The notes beneath the pieces are model-generated. The model was not told where the DNA came from. It saw only the letters and a program-made list of their open reading frames with translations, and did no database searches. A stretch of DNA of 51,989 nt, taken from Kluyvera ascorbata ATCC 33433. Its GTDB lineage: Bacteria > Pseudomonadota > Gammaproteobacteria > Enterobacterales > Enterobacteriaceae. Numbering within the stretch: the stretch's first letter is position 1; every line of letters starts with the position of its first letter. Shown one piece after another: positions 1 to 8,833 of this stretch. The stretch lies in the NCBI RefSeq assembly GCF_000735365.1, contig NZ_JMPL01000021.1, positions 1 to 51,989 of the forward strand. The letters are read 5' to 3'. The translations under genes and the position numbers were made by a program.

Positions 1-76
1 AAGGCCGCAGAGTTTCCCCCACGGCCCGGTTCGGGCGCATATTGCCATTGCGGCGACACATGACGCCCACTTCAGG

Positions 77-169
77 TTAGATATTGCAGAAATGACAGAC
101 TAACGCGACCACAATAGGTCCGATAATCGACGTCACAACCGCAATCACCAACGCTTCCCTGAACGTCAT
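77..169 (-). CDS. Small hydrophobic peptide, candidate type I toxin (Ldr/Fst-like)
   Basis: A 30-residue peptide that starts MTFREALVIAVV and is hydrophobic nearly throughout, with one central Gly-Pro (residues 17-18) followed by IVVALVCHF. A short N-terminal polar segment, a hydrophobic run and a Pro before the second half are seen in Ldr and Fst type I toxins; the match is by pattern only. The ATG at 169 has an AGGCGG ribosome site about five bases upstream. The frame stays open upstream to 385, but that part is basic and low in quality and is better read as a structured 5' leader. An antisense RNA with its own promoter and terminator faces the leader (218-281). If real, the peptide would insert in the inner membrane and be silenced by that RNA. 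It could instead be an ordinary small membrane protein. Confidence 0.5.
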   Translation of the reverse strand: MTFREALVIAVVTSIIGPIVVALVCHFCNI

Positions 170-182
170 ATAACCGCCTGTG

Positions 183-211
183 TTGCAATGGCAACCGTAC
201 GCGGCTATTCT
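183..211 (+). promoter_or_regulatory. Sigma-70 promoter for the candidate antisense RNA
   Basis: TTGCAA at 183-188, a 17-base spacer, then TATTCT at 206-211. It points away from the toxin frame and would start RNA near 218. It lies inside the leader region of the minus-strand toxin message. Confidence 0.5.
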
Positions 212-217
212 TGAACT

Positions 218-281
218 GCTTAGGGTCAAGTTAGCCCCCGTTATGTTGCCAGATTTACTGAGCAACGTGCGGGGGTTTTCT
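218..281 (+). ncRNA. Candidate antisense RNA of a type I toxin-antitoxin pair
   Basis: A predicted RNA of about 65 nt runs from the promoter at 183-211 to a clear intrinsic terminator. The terminator stem pairs 235-240 (CCCCCG) with 270-275 (CGGGGG), has an inner stem GTTGC/GCAAC (245-249 with 262-266), and ends in TTTT at 276-279. The RNA is fully complementary to the leader of the minus-strand transcript, 50-110 bases upstream of the toxin start codon. Size and placement match Rdl- or Sok-type antitoxins. The start site is inferred. Confidence 0.45.
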
Positions 282-333
282 CTTTCCTGCAGCCGATGCC
301 GCCGGGGATAAAGCCCCCGCAACATTGCGCCTC

Positions 334-367
334 TCCCGAGATTCGGGATTACCGCAATCCTATAGCA
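334..367 (-). promoter_or_regulatory. Extended -10 promoter and 5' hairpin of the toxin transcript
   Basis: On the minus strand TGCTATAGG (plus 359-367) reads as an extended -10 element, placing a start near plus 352. Immediately downstream is a perfect hairpin, TCCCGA/TCGGGA around GAT (334-348), which would cap the 5' end. No good -35 box is visible. Confidence 0.35.
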
Positions 368-548
368 GCCCGTAAGGGCTCGCAATCAAGGAGTACTGTT
401 TGCCTATCCAGTTATCCTGTTTTAGGAATTCTGCTCGATCTCGCGATAGACAGCTTCGGTAAGTCACAATTCGCCATAAATCCTTCATCCTCTATCCTTT
501 CTTTTTTGCTTAACTGTCTATTCCTTACCTACGTATTGAGACGCGCCT

Positions 549-1457
549 ATGCATCGTCGTCATTTTCTGTTGGGTTTTGCCGCCACGCTGTTCTCGGCGC
601 GATATGGTTCAACGCTTGCCTACGCCACGTCATATCAACAGCAGACGATCCCGCTATGGCCCGCGATTCCCCCTGGCGGCGGCGGTCCCGTGGGGAAAAT
701 GCACGTGAGTGCGAAAGGGGCGCAAAGCCAGATAGCGGTTCCGTCGCTCACCGTACTGACGCCGTCATCGCCTAACGGCTGTGGCGTGCTGATTGCGCCA
801 GGAGGCGGTTATCAGCGAATTGAGATGGCGATGGAAGGCTGGCCCGCCGCTCTGTGGCTGGTAAACCGCGGTTATACCGCGTACCTGCTGAGCTATCGCT
901 TGCCCGGTGAAGGCTGGAATGATGGCAATCTGGTCGCGCTGCAGGACGCGCAACGGGCGCTGCGGATCGTGGCACAGCGCGAAAGGCGGGTAAGCGCTCT
1001 GGGCTTTTCAGCCGGTGGGCATCTGCTTGGCATGGCGGCGACGCGACCAGACTACCAAAGCTATCCCGCGGTAGACGCACTGGATAAGCATCCCGCAACC
1101 ATGGACGGTGCGGCGCTCATTTACCCCATCATCACGCTTGAAAAACCGTACACTCATACTGCGACGCATAAAATTCTGCTCGGAAGAGAGGCTTCACAGG
1201 CGGCCAACGCTGCGTGGTCAGTTCAGCGCTATGTTACGCCAGAAACACCGCCGATGTTCCTGGTGCAGGCTGAAGACGATCCGGTGTCTGACCCTCACAA
1301 TACGCTAATCATGCAAGCGGCCTGCCTGCACGATCAGGTGCCGGTCACTATGTTCCGTTATCCAACCGGTGGACATGGTTTTGCGATGGGGAAGCCGGGA
1401 ACCGCAACCGTTGAATGGCCTGGGCACTATGCATCCTGGTTACGAGCCCTGAGCTAA
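549..1457 (+). CDS. Exported alpha/beta-hydrolase, acetyl-esterase-like
   Basis: A 302-residue alpha/beta-hydrolase of the acetyl-xylan-esterase/BD-FAE type. The N terminus MHRRHFLLGFAA carries a twin-arginine motif (RRHFLL) and a hydrophobic stretch ending near ALAYA-like residues 23-26, so export by Tat or Sec is likely. The catalytic elements visible are an oxyanion loop APGGGY (83-88), the nucleophile in GFSAGG (Ser154), an acid at Asp244 in AEDDP, and His276 in GGHGF. The start has only a weak GAG upstream. The gene converges on mhpR, the two stop regions overlapping by four bases. The substrate is not shown by sequence; small acyl esters on sugars or phenolics are the family norm. Confidence 0.75.
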   Translation: MHRRHFLLGFAATLFSARYGSTLAYATSYQQQTIPLWPAIPPGGGGPVGKMHVSAKGAQSQIAVPSLTVLTPSSPNGCGVLIAPGGGYQRIEMAMEGWPAALWLVNRGYTAYLLSYRLPGEGWNDGNLVALQDAQRALRIVAQRERRVSALGFSAGGHLLGMAATRPDYQSYPAVDALDKHPATMDGAALIYPIITLEKPYTHTATHKILLGREASQAANAAWSVQRYVTPETPPMFLVQAEDDPVSDPHNTLIMQAACLHDQVPVTMFRYPTGGHGFAMGKPGTATVEWPGHYASWLRALS

Positions 1458-2266
1458 AGATGTTCGTAGACGATGTCTTCTTCCGACATCCGCTCTTCAA
1501 TTTGTCGCGTGACGCGCAGTAGCGCGGCCAGGTGTTTTTCCGCTGCCTGTTCTATGGTCATGGCTTTCGCAATATAAACCAGATTCAGGCAACCAATCAC
1601 TCTCTCCTGGCTGCGCACGGGAACGGCGATAGAGGCAATTTTTTGCTCCATTTGCCAGCCCTGGAAATTTTCGCCATAGCCGTTCTTGCGCGTCCGCTCA
1701 AGAATGGCATGCAGCTTTTCTGGTTCACGCGCCAGTTGGTATTCCGCTTCGGGACGTGCCGCCAGCATCTCAATAATCGGCTGCCGCTCCTGTTCGGGAG
1801 AGAACGCCAGCCAGGTCAGACCCGAAGCCGTCAAGAGTAGCGGTAAACGGCGGCCGACCATGGCACGGTGAAAAGAGAGGCGGCTAAAACGGTGGGTTGT
1901 TTCGCGAACGACCATAGCATCAACGTCGAGAGTGGTTAAATCCGTCGGCCAAATAACCTCGCGCAATAATTCTCCAAGCAGCGGTGTTGCCAGCGCAGAA
2001 ATCCAATGTTCGTCACGAAATCCCTCACTTAACTGCCTGACGTTGATGGTCAGGCGGAAACTATCATCTGACAGACTTCGCCTGACATAACCTTCTTCCT
2101 GAAGCGTCTCCAGCAGCCTTCTGACGGTGGTGCGATGCAGGCCGCTAAACTCAGCGAGCGCCGCGATTGACGCGCCTCCGTCGAATTTATTTAACAAATT
2201 TAGTAACAATAGCCCGCGCGTTAACCCCCGCACCGTTTTGTAATCAGTTGCATCGCTATTTTTCAT
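1454..2266 (-). CDS. mhpR: MhpR, IclR-family activator of the mhp operon
   Basis: A 270-residue IclR-family regulator that activates the mhp catabolic operon in response to 3-hydroxyphenylpropionate. The N-terminal winged helix-turn-helix (about residues 8-70, including HRTTVRRLLETLQEEGYVRR) is followed by the IclR effector domain. The sequence aligns along its length with E. coli MhpR. I chose the ATG at 2266 (MKNSDATDYKTVRG) because that is where the alignment with E. coli begins; the frame is open to 2314, but that extension would lie across the operator. It is divergent from mhpA, with the MhpR operator in between. The C terminus is shorter than I recall for K-12. Confidence 0.93.
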   Translation of the reverse strand: MKNSDATDYKTVRGLTRGLLLLNLLNKFDGGASIAALAEFSGLHRTTVRRLLETLQEEGYVRRSLSDDSFRLTINVRQLSEGFRDEHWISALATPLLGELLREVIWPTDLTTLDVDAMVVRETTHRFSRLSFHRAMVGRRLPLLLTASGLTWLAFSPEQERQPIIEMLAARPEAEYQLAREPEKLHAILERTRKNGYGENFQGWQMEQKIASIAVPVRSQERVIGCLNLVYIAKAMTIEQAAEKHLAALLRVTRQIEERMSEEDIVYEHL

Positions 2267-2299
2267 TTTATCCGCTTTTTCTATATCTAAAACAACGGT

Positions 2300-2314
2300 G
2301 TGCACCAGGTGCAC
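2300..2314. promoter_or_regulatory. MhpR operator
   Basis: The perfect inverted repeat GTGCACC-A-GGTGCAC matches the known E. coli MhpR site. It is centred at 2307, about 58-59 bases before the predicted mhpA start of transcription, the spacing established in E. coli. Confidence 0.85.
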
Positions 2315-2331
2315 ATTTCGGCTTGTTTTGA

Positions 2332-2359
2332 TTGTAGCCCAGTTTTCCGGACATATACT
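2332..2359 (+). promoter_or_regulatory. mhpA promoter
   Basis: TTGTAG at 2332-2337, a 16-base spacer, and TATACT at 2354-2359, giving a start near 2366. The poor -35 suits an activator-dependent promoter. I could not identify a convincing CRP site upstream, although the E. coli promoter has one. Confidence 0.6.
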
Positions 2360-2454
2360 CCGCTCATTACAAAAAATAATTTCACATTAAATTAACAAGC
2401 AACGCGGAGTGAGATCGTTCTGCATTGCCTGGTTCGAGCCGTGAGGTATTTAAG

Positions 2455-4119
2455 ATGACAACGTCAAATCCGGATATTCAACCTGCTGTTCAGCACCGTG
2501 TTCAGGTCGCTATCGCTGGTGCGGGCCCAGTGGGACTGATGCTGGCGAACTATCTGGGGCAGATGGGCATTGACGTGCTGGTGGTCGAAAAGCTGGATAA
2601 ATTAATAGATTATCCGCGTGCCATTGGTATCGATGATGAAGCGCTGCGCACCATGCAGTCGGTTGGCCTGGTCGACAAAGTGCTGCCACACACAACCCCC
2701 TGGCACGCGATGCGTTTCCTGACCCCGAAAGGCCGCTGCTTTGCGGATATTCAACCGATGACCGACGAGTTCGGATGGTCTCGCCGCAACGCCTTTATCC
2801 AGCCGCAGGTGGATGAGGTGATGTACCAGGGGTTAAGCCGTTTCCCGAACGTCCGCTGTCTGTTTTCCCGTGAGCTAGAGGCCTTCAATCAAAATAGTGA
2901 CACTGTCACGATTAATCTGAAAGGGCCGGACGGGGAACGTGAAACGGTACAGGCTGACTGGCTGGTGGCATGTGACGGCGGGGCGAGCGTTATTCGCCGT
3001 ACCCTGAATGTGCCGTTCGAAGGCAAAACCGCGCCTAATCAGTGGATTGTTATTGATATTGCCAACGATCCGCTGGCAACCCCGCACATCTATTTATGCT
3101 GCGACCCGGTGCGTCCGTATGTCTCAGCGGCATTGCCGCACGGCGTTCGTCGCTTTGAATTTATGGTGATGCCAGGCGAAACCGAAGCTCAACTGAGCGA
3201 GCCGGACAATATGCGTCGTCTACTGAGCCAGGTGCTGCCAGACCCTGACAACGTTGAACTTATCCGCCAGCGTGTTTATACCCACAACGCGCGCATTGCC
3301 GAACGTTTCCGCATTGACCGTGTACTGCTGGCGGGCGATGCCGCGCATATCATGCCGGTCTGGCAAGGCCAGGGCTACAACAGCGGCATGCGCGACGCCT
3401 TCAACCTGGCATGGAAGCTGGCGATGGTCGTGAAGGGCAAAGCCGGTGATTCATTACTCGATACCTATCAGCAGGAACGCCGCGACCATGCCAAAGCGAT
3501 GATCGATCTCTCCGTCACCGCCGGTAACGTGCTGGCTCCCGCCAAACGCTGGCATGGCACGGTCCGTGATGGTCTCTCCTGGTTACTCAACTATATCCCG
3601 CCGGTGAAACGCTACTTCCTGGAAATGCGCTTTAAACCGATGCCGCAGTACCGCGAAGGCGTGCTGTTGATGAACGGTACGGCGAAACGGTCCCCGGTCG
3701 GCAAAATGTTTATACAGCCCAAAGTGACCCGTGAAAACGGCGAAGTAGTGCTGCTGGATGATGTGATTGGCGCGAAGTTTGCTGTGATTGCCTGGGGCTG
3801 TAACCCGCTGTGGGGCATGAGCGAGAGTCAAATTGCGCAGTGGCGCGCGCTGGGCACCTGCTTTATTCAGGTCGTGCCGGACGTCCAGATTCGTACGCCG
3901 CAGGACAATGTTGACGGCGTCATCCGCCTTGGCGATACCCAGAACCGCCTCAAAACCTGGTTTGCCGCCGAGGATGCCTCGATTGCTGTGGTGCGCCCGG
4001 ACCGTTTCGTCGCCGCTCTCGCTATCCCGCAAACCTTGAGCAAAACCCTGAACAAGCTTGCTGACGTGATGGCGTTAACGAGTGCAGCTTCCGATCTTAA
4101 CGTTGAAAAGGTGGCCTGA
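2455..4119 (+). CDS. mhpA: 3-(3-hydroxyphenyl)propionate hydroxylase
   Basis: A 554-residue FAD- and NADH-dependent monooxygenase that hydroxylates 3-(3-hydroxyphenyl)propionate, or 3-hydroxycinnamate, to the 2,3-dihydroxy compound; the first step of the pathway. The N terminus has the FAD-binding GAGPVG (residues 22-27) and the second flavin motif [14 protein letters not shown] lies near residue 295. The length equals that of E. coli MhpA. The frame opens at 2425, but the ATG at 2455 (MTTSNPDIQ) matches the E. coli start and has a GAGG upstream. mhpB follows after one base. Confidence 0.96.
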   Translation: MTTSNPDIQPAVQHRVQVAIAGAGPVGLMLANYLGQMGIDVLVVEKLDKLIDYPRAIGIDDEALRTMQSVGLVDKVLPHTTPWHAMRFLTPKGRCFADIQPMTDEFGWSRRNAFIQPQVDEVMYQGLSRFPNVRCLFSRELEAFNQNSDTVTINLKGPDGERETVQADWLVACDGGASVIRRTLNVPFEGKTAPNQWIVIDIANDPLATPHIYLCCDPVRPYVSAALPHGVRRFEFMVMPGETEAQLSEPDNMRRLLSQVLPDPDNVELIRQRVYTHNARIAERFRIDRVLLAGDAAHIMPVWQGQGYNSGMRDAFNLAWKLAMVVKGKAGDSLLDTYQQERRDHAKAMIDLSVTAGNVLAPAKRWHGTVRDGLSWLLNYIPPVKRYFLEMRFKPMPQYREGVLLMNGTAKRSPVGKMFIQPKVTRENGEVVLLDDVIGAKFAVIAWGCNPLWGMSESQIAQWRALGTCFIQVVPDVQIRTPQDNVDGVIRLGDTQNRLKTWFAAEDASIAVVRPDRFVAALAIPQTLSKTLNKLADVMALTSAASDLNVEKVA

Positions 4120-4120
4120 G

Positions 4121-5065
4121 ATGAATGCTTATCTCCACTGTCTCTCCCACACGCCGCTGGTGGGCTATGTCGACCCGGCGCAGGAGGTGCTGGATGAAGT
4201 GAACGGCGTCATCGCCGAGGCCCGCGCGCGCATTGCCGCGTTTGCCCCTGAACTGGTGGTGTTGTACGCCCCTGACCACTACAACGGCTTTTTCTACGAC
4301 GTGATGCCACCGTTCTGTTTAGGCATTGGTGCGACGTCCATCGGGGATTTCTCCAGCGCTGCTGGGGTACTACCGGTACCGACTGAACTCGCGGAAGCCT
4401 GCGCGCACTCGGTCATGAAAAGCGGCATCGATCTGGCCGTTTCCTACTGCATGCAGGTGGATCACGGCTTTGCTCAACCGCTGGAGCTGCTGTTGGGTGG
4501 GCTCGATAACGTCCCGGTATTACCGGTGTTTATCAACGGCGTCGCGACGCCGCTGCCGGGGTTCCAGCGCACCCGCACGCTGGGTGAAGCTATGGGCCGC
4601 TTCCTGTCCACCCTCAACAAACGCGTGCTGATTTTAGGCTCCGGCGGTTTATCGCATCAGCCGCCGGTGCCGGAACTGGCGAAAGTGGACGCGCATATGC
4701 GCGATCGCCTGCTGGGCAGCGGTAAGCAACTCCCGCCTGAGGAACGCGAACTGCGTCAGCGTCGGGTGATTGAAGCAGCCGAACGCTTTGTCGAAGACCA
4801 GAAAACGCTGCACCCGCTGAACCCTATCTGGGACAACCAGTTTATGACGTTACTGGAACAGGGCCGCCTGGCCGAGCTGGACGCTATCAGCAACGAAGAA
4901 CTTTCCGCCATCGCCGGGAAATCGACCCACGAAGTCAAAACCTGGGCCGCCGCGTTCGCCACGCTTTCCGCGATGGGTGAATACCGTAGCGAAGGCCGCT
5001 ATTACCGCCCGATCCCTGAGTGGATCGCCGGCTTTGGCTCCCTGAGCGCCACGACAACGAATTGA
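4121..5065 (+). CDS. mhpB: 2,3-dihydroxyphenylpropionate 1,2-dioxygenase
   Basis: A 314-residue Fe(II) extradiol dioxygenase of the LigB superfamily. It cleaves 2,3-dihydroxyphenylpropionate (or dihydroxycinnamate) next to the hydroxyls to give the yellow meta-cleavage product. The catalytic histidines known in E. coli fall at the same numbers here: His115 in MQVDHGF and His179 in GGLSHQ. The length is the same as in E. coli. The start at 4121 lies one base after the mhpA stop; a longer frame back to 4082 is inside mhpA and is not needed. Confidence 0.96.
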   Translation: MNAYLHCLSHTPLVGYVDPAQEVLDEVNGVIAEARARIAAFAPELVVLYAPDHYNGFFYDVMPPFCLGIGATSIGDFSSAAGVLPVPTELAEACAHSVMKSGIDLAVSYCMQVDHGFAQPLELLLGGLDNVPVLPVFINGVATPLPGFQRTRTLGEAMGRFLSTLNKRVLILGSGGLSHQPPVPELAKVDAHMRDRLLGSGKQLPPEERELRQRRVIEAAERFVEDQKTLHPLNPIWDNQFMTLLEQGRLAELDAISNEELSAIAGKSTHEVKTWAAAFATLSAMGEYRSEGRYYRPIPEWIAGFGSLSATTTN

Positions 5066-5082
5066 TTAAGCAGGAGAGAATA

Positions 5083-5949
5083 ATGACCTATCAACCACAA
5101 ACCGAAGCGGCAACCAGCCGTTATCTCAACGTTGAAGAAGCCGGGCAGACGCTGCGTATCCACTATAACGACTGTGGGCAGGGCGATGAAACGGTTGTGC
5201 TGCTGCACGGCTCCGGCCCAGGTGCGACCGGCTGGGCGAACTTCAGCCGCAATATCGACCCGTTAGTGGAGGCGGGCTACCGCGTACTGCTGCTTGACTG
5301 CCCGGGCTGGGGGAAAAGCGATTCGATCGTCAATACCGGTTCTCGCTCTGATTTGAACGCCCGCATTCTGAAAAGCGTAGTCGATCAGTTAGATATTCAG
5401 AAAGTCCACCTGTTGGGTAACTCAATGGGCGGCCACTCGGCGGTGGCGTTCACCCTGACCTGGCCTGAACGGGTGGGCAAACTGGTGCTGATGGGCGGCG
5501 GTACCGGCGGTATGAGCCTGTTTACCCCAATGCCAACCGAAGGGATCAAACTGCTGAATGGCCTGTACCGCGAGCCCAATATCGACAATCTCAAAAAGAT
5601 GATGAGCATTTTCGTTTATGACACCAGCGACCTGACCGAAGCGCTGTTTGAAGCACGCCTCAACAATATGCTGTCGCGCCGCGATCACCTTGAGAACTTT
5701 GTTAAAAGCCTGGAAGCGAATCCGAAGCAGTTCCCTGATTTTGGTCCACGTCTGGGCGAAATTAAAGCGCAGACGCTGGTGGTCTGGGGCCGTAACGACC
5801 GTTTTGTGCCGATGGATGCAGGTCTGCGCCTGCTCTCGGGCATTAACGGCTCTGAGCTGCATATCTACCGTGACTGCGGCCATTGGGCGCAGTGGGAACA
5901 TGCCGACGCGTTCAACCAACTGGTGCTGAATTTCCTCGACCGCGCGTAA
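5083..5949 (+). CDS. mhpC: 2-hydroxy-6-oxonona-2,4-dienedioate hydrolase
   Basis: A 288-residue alpha/beta-hydrolase that splits the meta-cleavage product into 2-hydroxypenta-2,4-dienoate and succinate (or fumarate). The serine triad is visible: the oxyanion HGSGPG (42-47), the nucleophile in LGNSMGG (Ser114), Asp in GRNDRF and His in DCGHWAQWE. The start ATG at 5083 has CAGGAGAG upstream and matches the E. coli N terminus; the frame also opens upstream inside mhpB. It lies 17 bases after mhpB in the same operon. Confidence 0.96.
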   Translation: MTYQPQTEAATSRYLNVEEAGQTLRIHYNDCGQGDETVVLLHGSGPGATGWANFSRNIDPLVEAGYRVLLLDCPGWGKSDSIVNTGSRSDLNARILKSVVDQLDIQKVHLLGNSMGGHSAVAFTLTWPERVGKLVLMGGGTGGMSLFTPMPTEGIKLLNGLYREPNIDNLKKMMSIFVYDTSDLTEALFEARLNNMLSRRDHLENFVKSLEANPKQFPDFGPRLGEIKAQTLVVWGRNDRFVPMDAGLRLLSGINGSELHIYRDCGHWAQWEHADAFNQLVLNFLDRA

Positions 5950-5958
5950 GGAGCCGAA

Positions 5959-6762
5959 ATGTCGAATTACTCTCTGGAAACGCTGGCGCAGACTCTGCGC
6001 GAGGCGGAGAAAAATGGTCAGGCGATTGAGCCGTTGCGCGAGGTTATCGGCCTTGATAACGCCGAGGCGGCGTATGCCATCCAGCGCATTAACGTTGAGC
6101 ACGCTGTGGCTCAGGGGCGCCGCGTTGTCGGTCGCAAAGTGGGGTTAACCCACCCAAAAGTGCAGCAGCAGTTGGGCGTCGACCAGCCGGACTTCGGCAC
6201 GCTGTTTGCCGACATGTGCTATGGCGATAACGAAACCATTCCGTTCTCCCGCGTCCTGCAGCCGAAAATTGAGGCCGAGATTGCGCTGGTACTGAACCGC
6301 GACTTACCGCATGCCGACACCACGTTTAATGAACTGTACAACGCGATTGAGTGGGTGGTTCCGGCGCTGGAAGTGGTGGGAAGTCGCGTACGCGATTGGT
6401 CGATTAAGTTTGTTGATACCGTGGCCGACAACGCCTCCTGCGGCGTGTACGTGGTCGGCGGCCCGGCGCAGCGCCCGGCGGCGTTGGATCTCAAGAACTG
6501 CGCCATGAAAATGACCCGTAACCATGAAGAGGTCTCCAGCGGCCGTGGCAGTGAATGCTTGGGTCATCCGCTGAACGCCGCCGTCTGGCTGGCACGCAAA
6601 ATGGCGAGCCTGGGCGAGCCCTTACGGGCGGGCGATATTGTGTTAACCGGTGCGCTGGGGCCGATGGTTGTCATCAATCCTGGCGACCGTTTTGACGCGG
6701 TTATCGAAGGTATCGGTTCAGTATCTGCGACGTTTTCAGCGCTAGAAGGAAGTCAGTCATGA
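5959..6762 (+). CDS. mhpD: 2-keto-4-pentenoate hydratase
   Basis: A 267-residue hydratase of the fumarylacetoacetate-hydrolase-like fold that adds water to 2-hydroxypentadienoate to give 4-hydroxy-2-oxovalerate. The sequence aligns over its whole length with E. coli MhpD (about 269 residues). AAGGAG lies just before the start, nine bases after the mhpC stop. Its stop overlaps the mhpF start as ATGA, so translation is probably coupled. Confidence 0.95.
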   Translation: MSNYSLETLAQTLREAEKNGQAIEPLREVIGLDNAEAAYAIQRINVEHAVAQGRRVVGRKVGLTHPKVQQQLGVDQPDFGTLFADMCYGDNETIPFSRVLQPKIEAEIALVLNRDLPHADTTFNELYNAIEWVVPALEVVGSRVRDWSIKFVDTVADNASCGVYVVGGPAQRPAALDLKNCAMKMTRNHEEVSSGRGSECLGHPLNAAVWLARKMASLGEPLRAGDIVLTGALGPMVVINPGDRFDAVIEGIGSVSATFSALEGSQS

Positions 6763-7709
6763 GTAAATGTAAAGTCGCCATCATCGGTTCAGGCAATATC
6801 GGCACCGACCTGATGATAAAAATTCTTCGTCACGGTAAACATCTGGAAATGTCGGTGATGGTGGGGATTGACCCGAATTCCGATGGTCTGGCCCGCGCCA
6901 AACGCCTCGGCGTTGCCACTACTCACGAAGGGGTGAAAGGGCTGATGGCGATGCAAGAGTTTGCCGATATCGACATCGTCTTTGATGCCACCAGTGCGAG
7001 CGCGCATGTGAAAAATGACGCGGCGCTGCGTGCGGCGAAGCCCAACATCCGTCTGATTGACCTGACGCCAGCGGCCATTGGCCCGTACTGTGTGCCGGTG
7101 GTAAACCTCGACAAAAACCTGACCCAGGGCAACGTCAACATGGTGACCTGCGGCGGGCAGGCCACGATTCCGATGGTGGCCGCCGTTTCTCGCGTGGCAA
7201 AAGTGCACTACGCGGAGATTATCGCCTCTATCTCCAGTAAATCTGCTGGCCCCGGCACGCGCGCCAACATTGATGAATTCACCGAAACCACCTCGCAGGC
7301 GATTGAAGTAGTGGGCGGTGCGGCGAAAGGCAAAGCCATTATTATTCTGAACCCGGCCGAGCCACCGGTGATGATGCGCGACACGGTATACGTACTGAGC
7401 GAAGCGGCTTCACAAACCGAGATTGAAGTATCAATTGAAGAGATGGCCGCAGCGGTACAGGCGTATGTGCCGGGCTATCGCCTGAAGCAAAAAGTCCAGT
7501 TTGAAGTCATTCCGCAGGATAAACCGGTCAATATTCCGGGCGTCGGTCAGTTCTCCGGCCTGAAAACGGCCGTTTATCTGGAAGTGGAGGGGGCGGCGCA
7601 CTACCTGCCAGCCTATGCTGGCAACCTCGACATTATGACCTCCGCGGCGATGTCGACCGCAGAAAAAATGGCCCAAACGCGGGTGAACGTGGCAGGAGAA
7701 GTCGCATGA
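6759..7709 (+). CDS. mhpF: Acetaldehyde dehydrogenase (acylating)
   Basis: A 316-residue NAD- and CoA-dependent acetaldehyde dehydrogenase that turns the acetaldehyde released by MhpE into acetyl-CoA. The nucleotide-binding GSGNIGTD is at residues 10-17 and the catalytic cysteine lies in [12 protein letters not shown] near residue 131. It is known to work in a complex with the aldolase, which channels acetaldehyde. It overlaps mhpD and mhpE by four bases each (ATGA). Confidence 0.96.
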   Translation: MSKCKVAIIGSGNIGTDLMIKILRHGKHLEMSVMVGIDPNSDGLARAKRLGVATTHEGVKGLMAMQEFADIDIVFDATSASAHVKNDAALRAAKPNIRLIDLTPAAIGPYCVPVVNLDKNLTQGNVNMVTCGGQATIPMVAAVSRVAKVHYAEIIASISSKSAGPGTRANIDEFTETTSQAIEVVGGAAKGKAIIILNPAEPPVMMRDTVYVLSEAASQTEIEVSIEEMAAAVQAYVPGYRLKQKVQFEVIPQDKPVNIPGVGQFSGLKTAVYLEVEGAAHYLPAYAGNLDIMTSAAMSTAEKMAQTRVNVAGEVA

Positions 7710-8719
7710 ACGGTAAAAAACTCTATATCTCTGATGTGACTTTACGTGACGGAATGCACGCGATCCGCCATCAGTATTCCCTTGATAACGTCCGCCAGAT
7801 TGCCAAAGCGCTGGACGACGCCCGGGTGGATTCCATTGAAGTGGCGCACGGCGACGGCCTGCAAGGCTCCAGCTTTAACTACGGTTTTGGCGCGCACAGC
7901 GACGTGGAATGGATTGCGGCAGCGGCGGAAGTTGTGCAGCACGCCAAAATCGCCACGCTGTTGATTCCGGGTATCGGCACGCTGCATGACCTGAAAAACG
8001 CCTACCAGGCCGGTGCGCGCGTCGTGCGCGTGGCCACACATTGTACGGAAGCGGATGTTTCCGCACAGCACATTGCCTATGCCCGTGAGCTGGGGATGGA
8101 CACCGTTGGCTTTCTGATGATGAGCCACATGACCACGCCGGAAAACCTCGCGAAGCAGGCGAAGCTGATGGAAGGCTACGGCGCAACTTGCATCTATGTG
8201 GTGGACTCGGGTGGTGCGATGAACATGAATGATATCCGTGACCGCTTCCGCGCACTGAAAGCGGTGCTGAACCCAGACACCCAGACCGGGATGCACGCGC
8301 ACCACAACCTGAGTCTGGGCGTTGCCAACTCACTGGTGGCGGTGGAAGAGGGCTGCGATCGCATCGATGCCAGTCTGGCCGGAATGGGGGCGGGTGCCGG
8401 TAACGCCCCGCTGGAGGTCTTTATCGCCGCCGCAGATAAACAGGGCTGGAACCACGGCACCGACCTGTACTCGCTGATGGCGGCGGCAGACGAACTGGTG
8501 CGTCCGCTACAGGACCGCCCGGTACGCGTCGATCGTGAAACGCTGGCGCTGGGCTATGCGGGCGTCTACTCCAGCTTCCTGCGCCACAGTGAAGTTGCCG
8601 CCGCGCGTTATGGTCTCAGCGCGGTCGATATTCTGGTTGAACTCGGCAAGCGCCGCATGGTGGGCGGTCAGGAAGATATGATCGTTGACGTGGCGCTGGA
8701 TCTGAAAGCCAAAGCATAA
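7706..8719 (+). CDS. mhpE: 4-hydroxy-2-oxovalerate aldolase
   Basis: A 337-residue class II, divalent-metal-dependent aldolase of the DmpG/HMG-CoA-lyase-like family. It cleaves 4-hydroxy-2-oxovalerate to pyruvate and acetaldehyde. [11 protein letters not shown] near the N terminus holds the metal-binding Asp and catalytic residues, and GMHAHHNL near residue 195 supplies metal-binding histidines. It is the last enzyme gene of the operon and its start overlaps mhpF. A hairpin lies between it and mhpT. Confidence 0.96.
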   Translation: MNGKKLYISDVTLRDGMHAIRHQYSLDNVRQIAKALDDARVDSIEVAHGDGLQGSSFNYGFGAHSDVEWIAAAAEVVQHAKIATLLIPGIGTLHDLKNAYQAGARVVRVATHCTEADVSAQHIAYARELGMDTVGFLMMSHMTTPENLAKQAKLMEGYGATCIYVVDSGGAMNMNDIRDRFRALKAVLNPDTQTGMHAHHNLSLGVANSLVAVEEGCDRIDASLAGMGAGAGNAPLEVFIAAADKQGWNHGTDLYSLMAAADELVRPLQDRPVRVDRETLALGYAGVYSSFLRHSEVAAARYGLSAVDILVELGKRRMVGGQEDMIVDVALDLKAKA

Positions 8720-8777
8720 GCCTGATAACGATCCGGTCGGCAATGTACCGCCCGGACAACTGGTAAAGGAAAATAAT

Positions 8778-8805
8778 GCGGCCGACCAGGTATCGGCCGC
8801 CTTTT
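8778..8805 (+). terminator. Terminator-like hairpin between mhpE and mhpT
   Basis: A perfect 8-base stem, GCGGCCGA (8778-8785) with TCGGCCGC (8793-8800), a 7-base loop and then CTTTT. The T-run is short, so partial termination that lowers mhpT expression is more likely than a full stop. Confidence 0.55.
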
Positions 8806-8833
8806 CATCTGCACTCTACAAGAAGGTCGCACT

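Noticed and set aside
170-385. N-terminal 72 codons of the frame ending at 77
   Set aside because: Arg-rich, unlike a protein domain, and overlaps predicted RNA hairpins and the antisense RNA; treated as leader.
296-775. 159-codon plus-strand frame
   Set aside because: Overlaps the esterase start out of frame and has no coherent domain.
5422-6102. 226-codon frame on the minus strand
   Set aside because: Antisense to mhpC and mhpD, both firmly identified; a shadow frame in GC-rich coding sequence.
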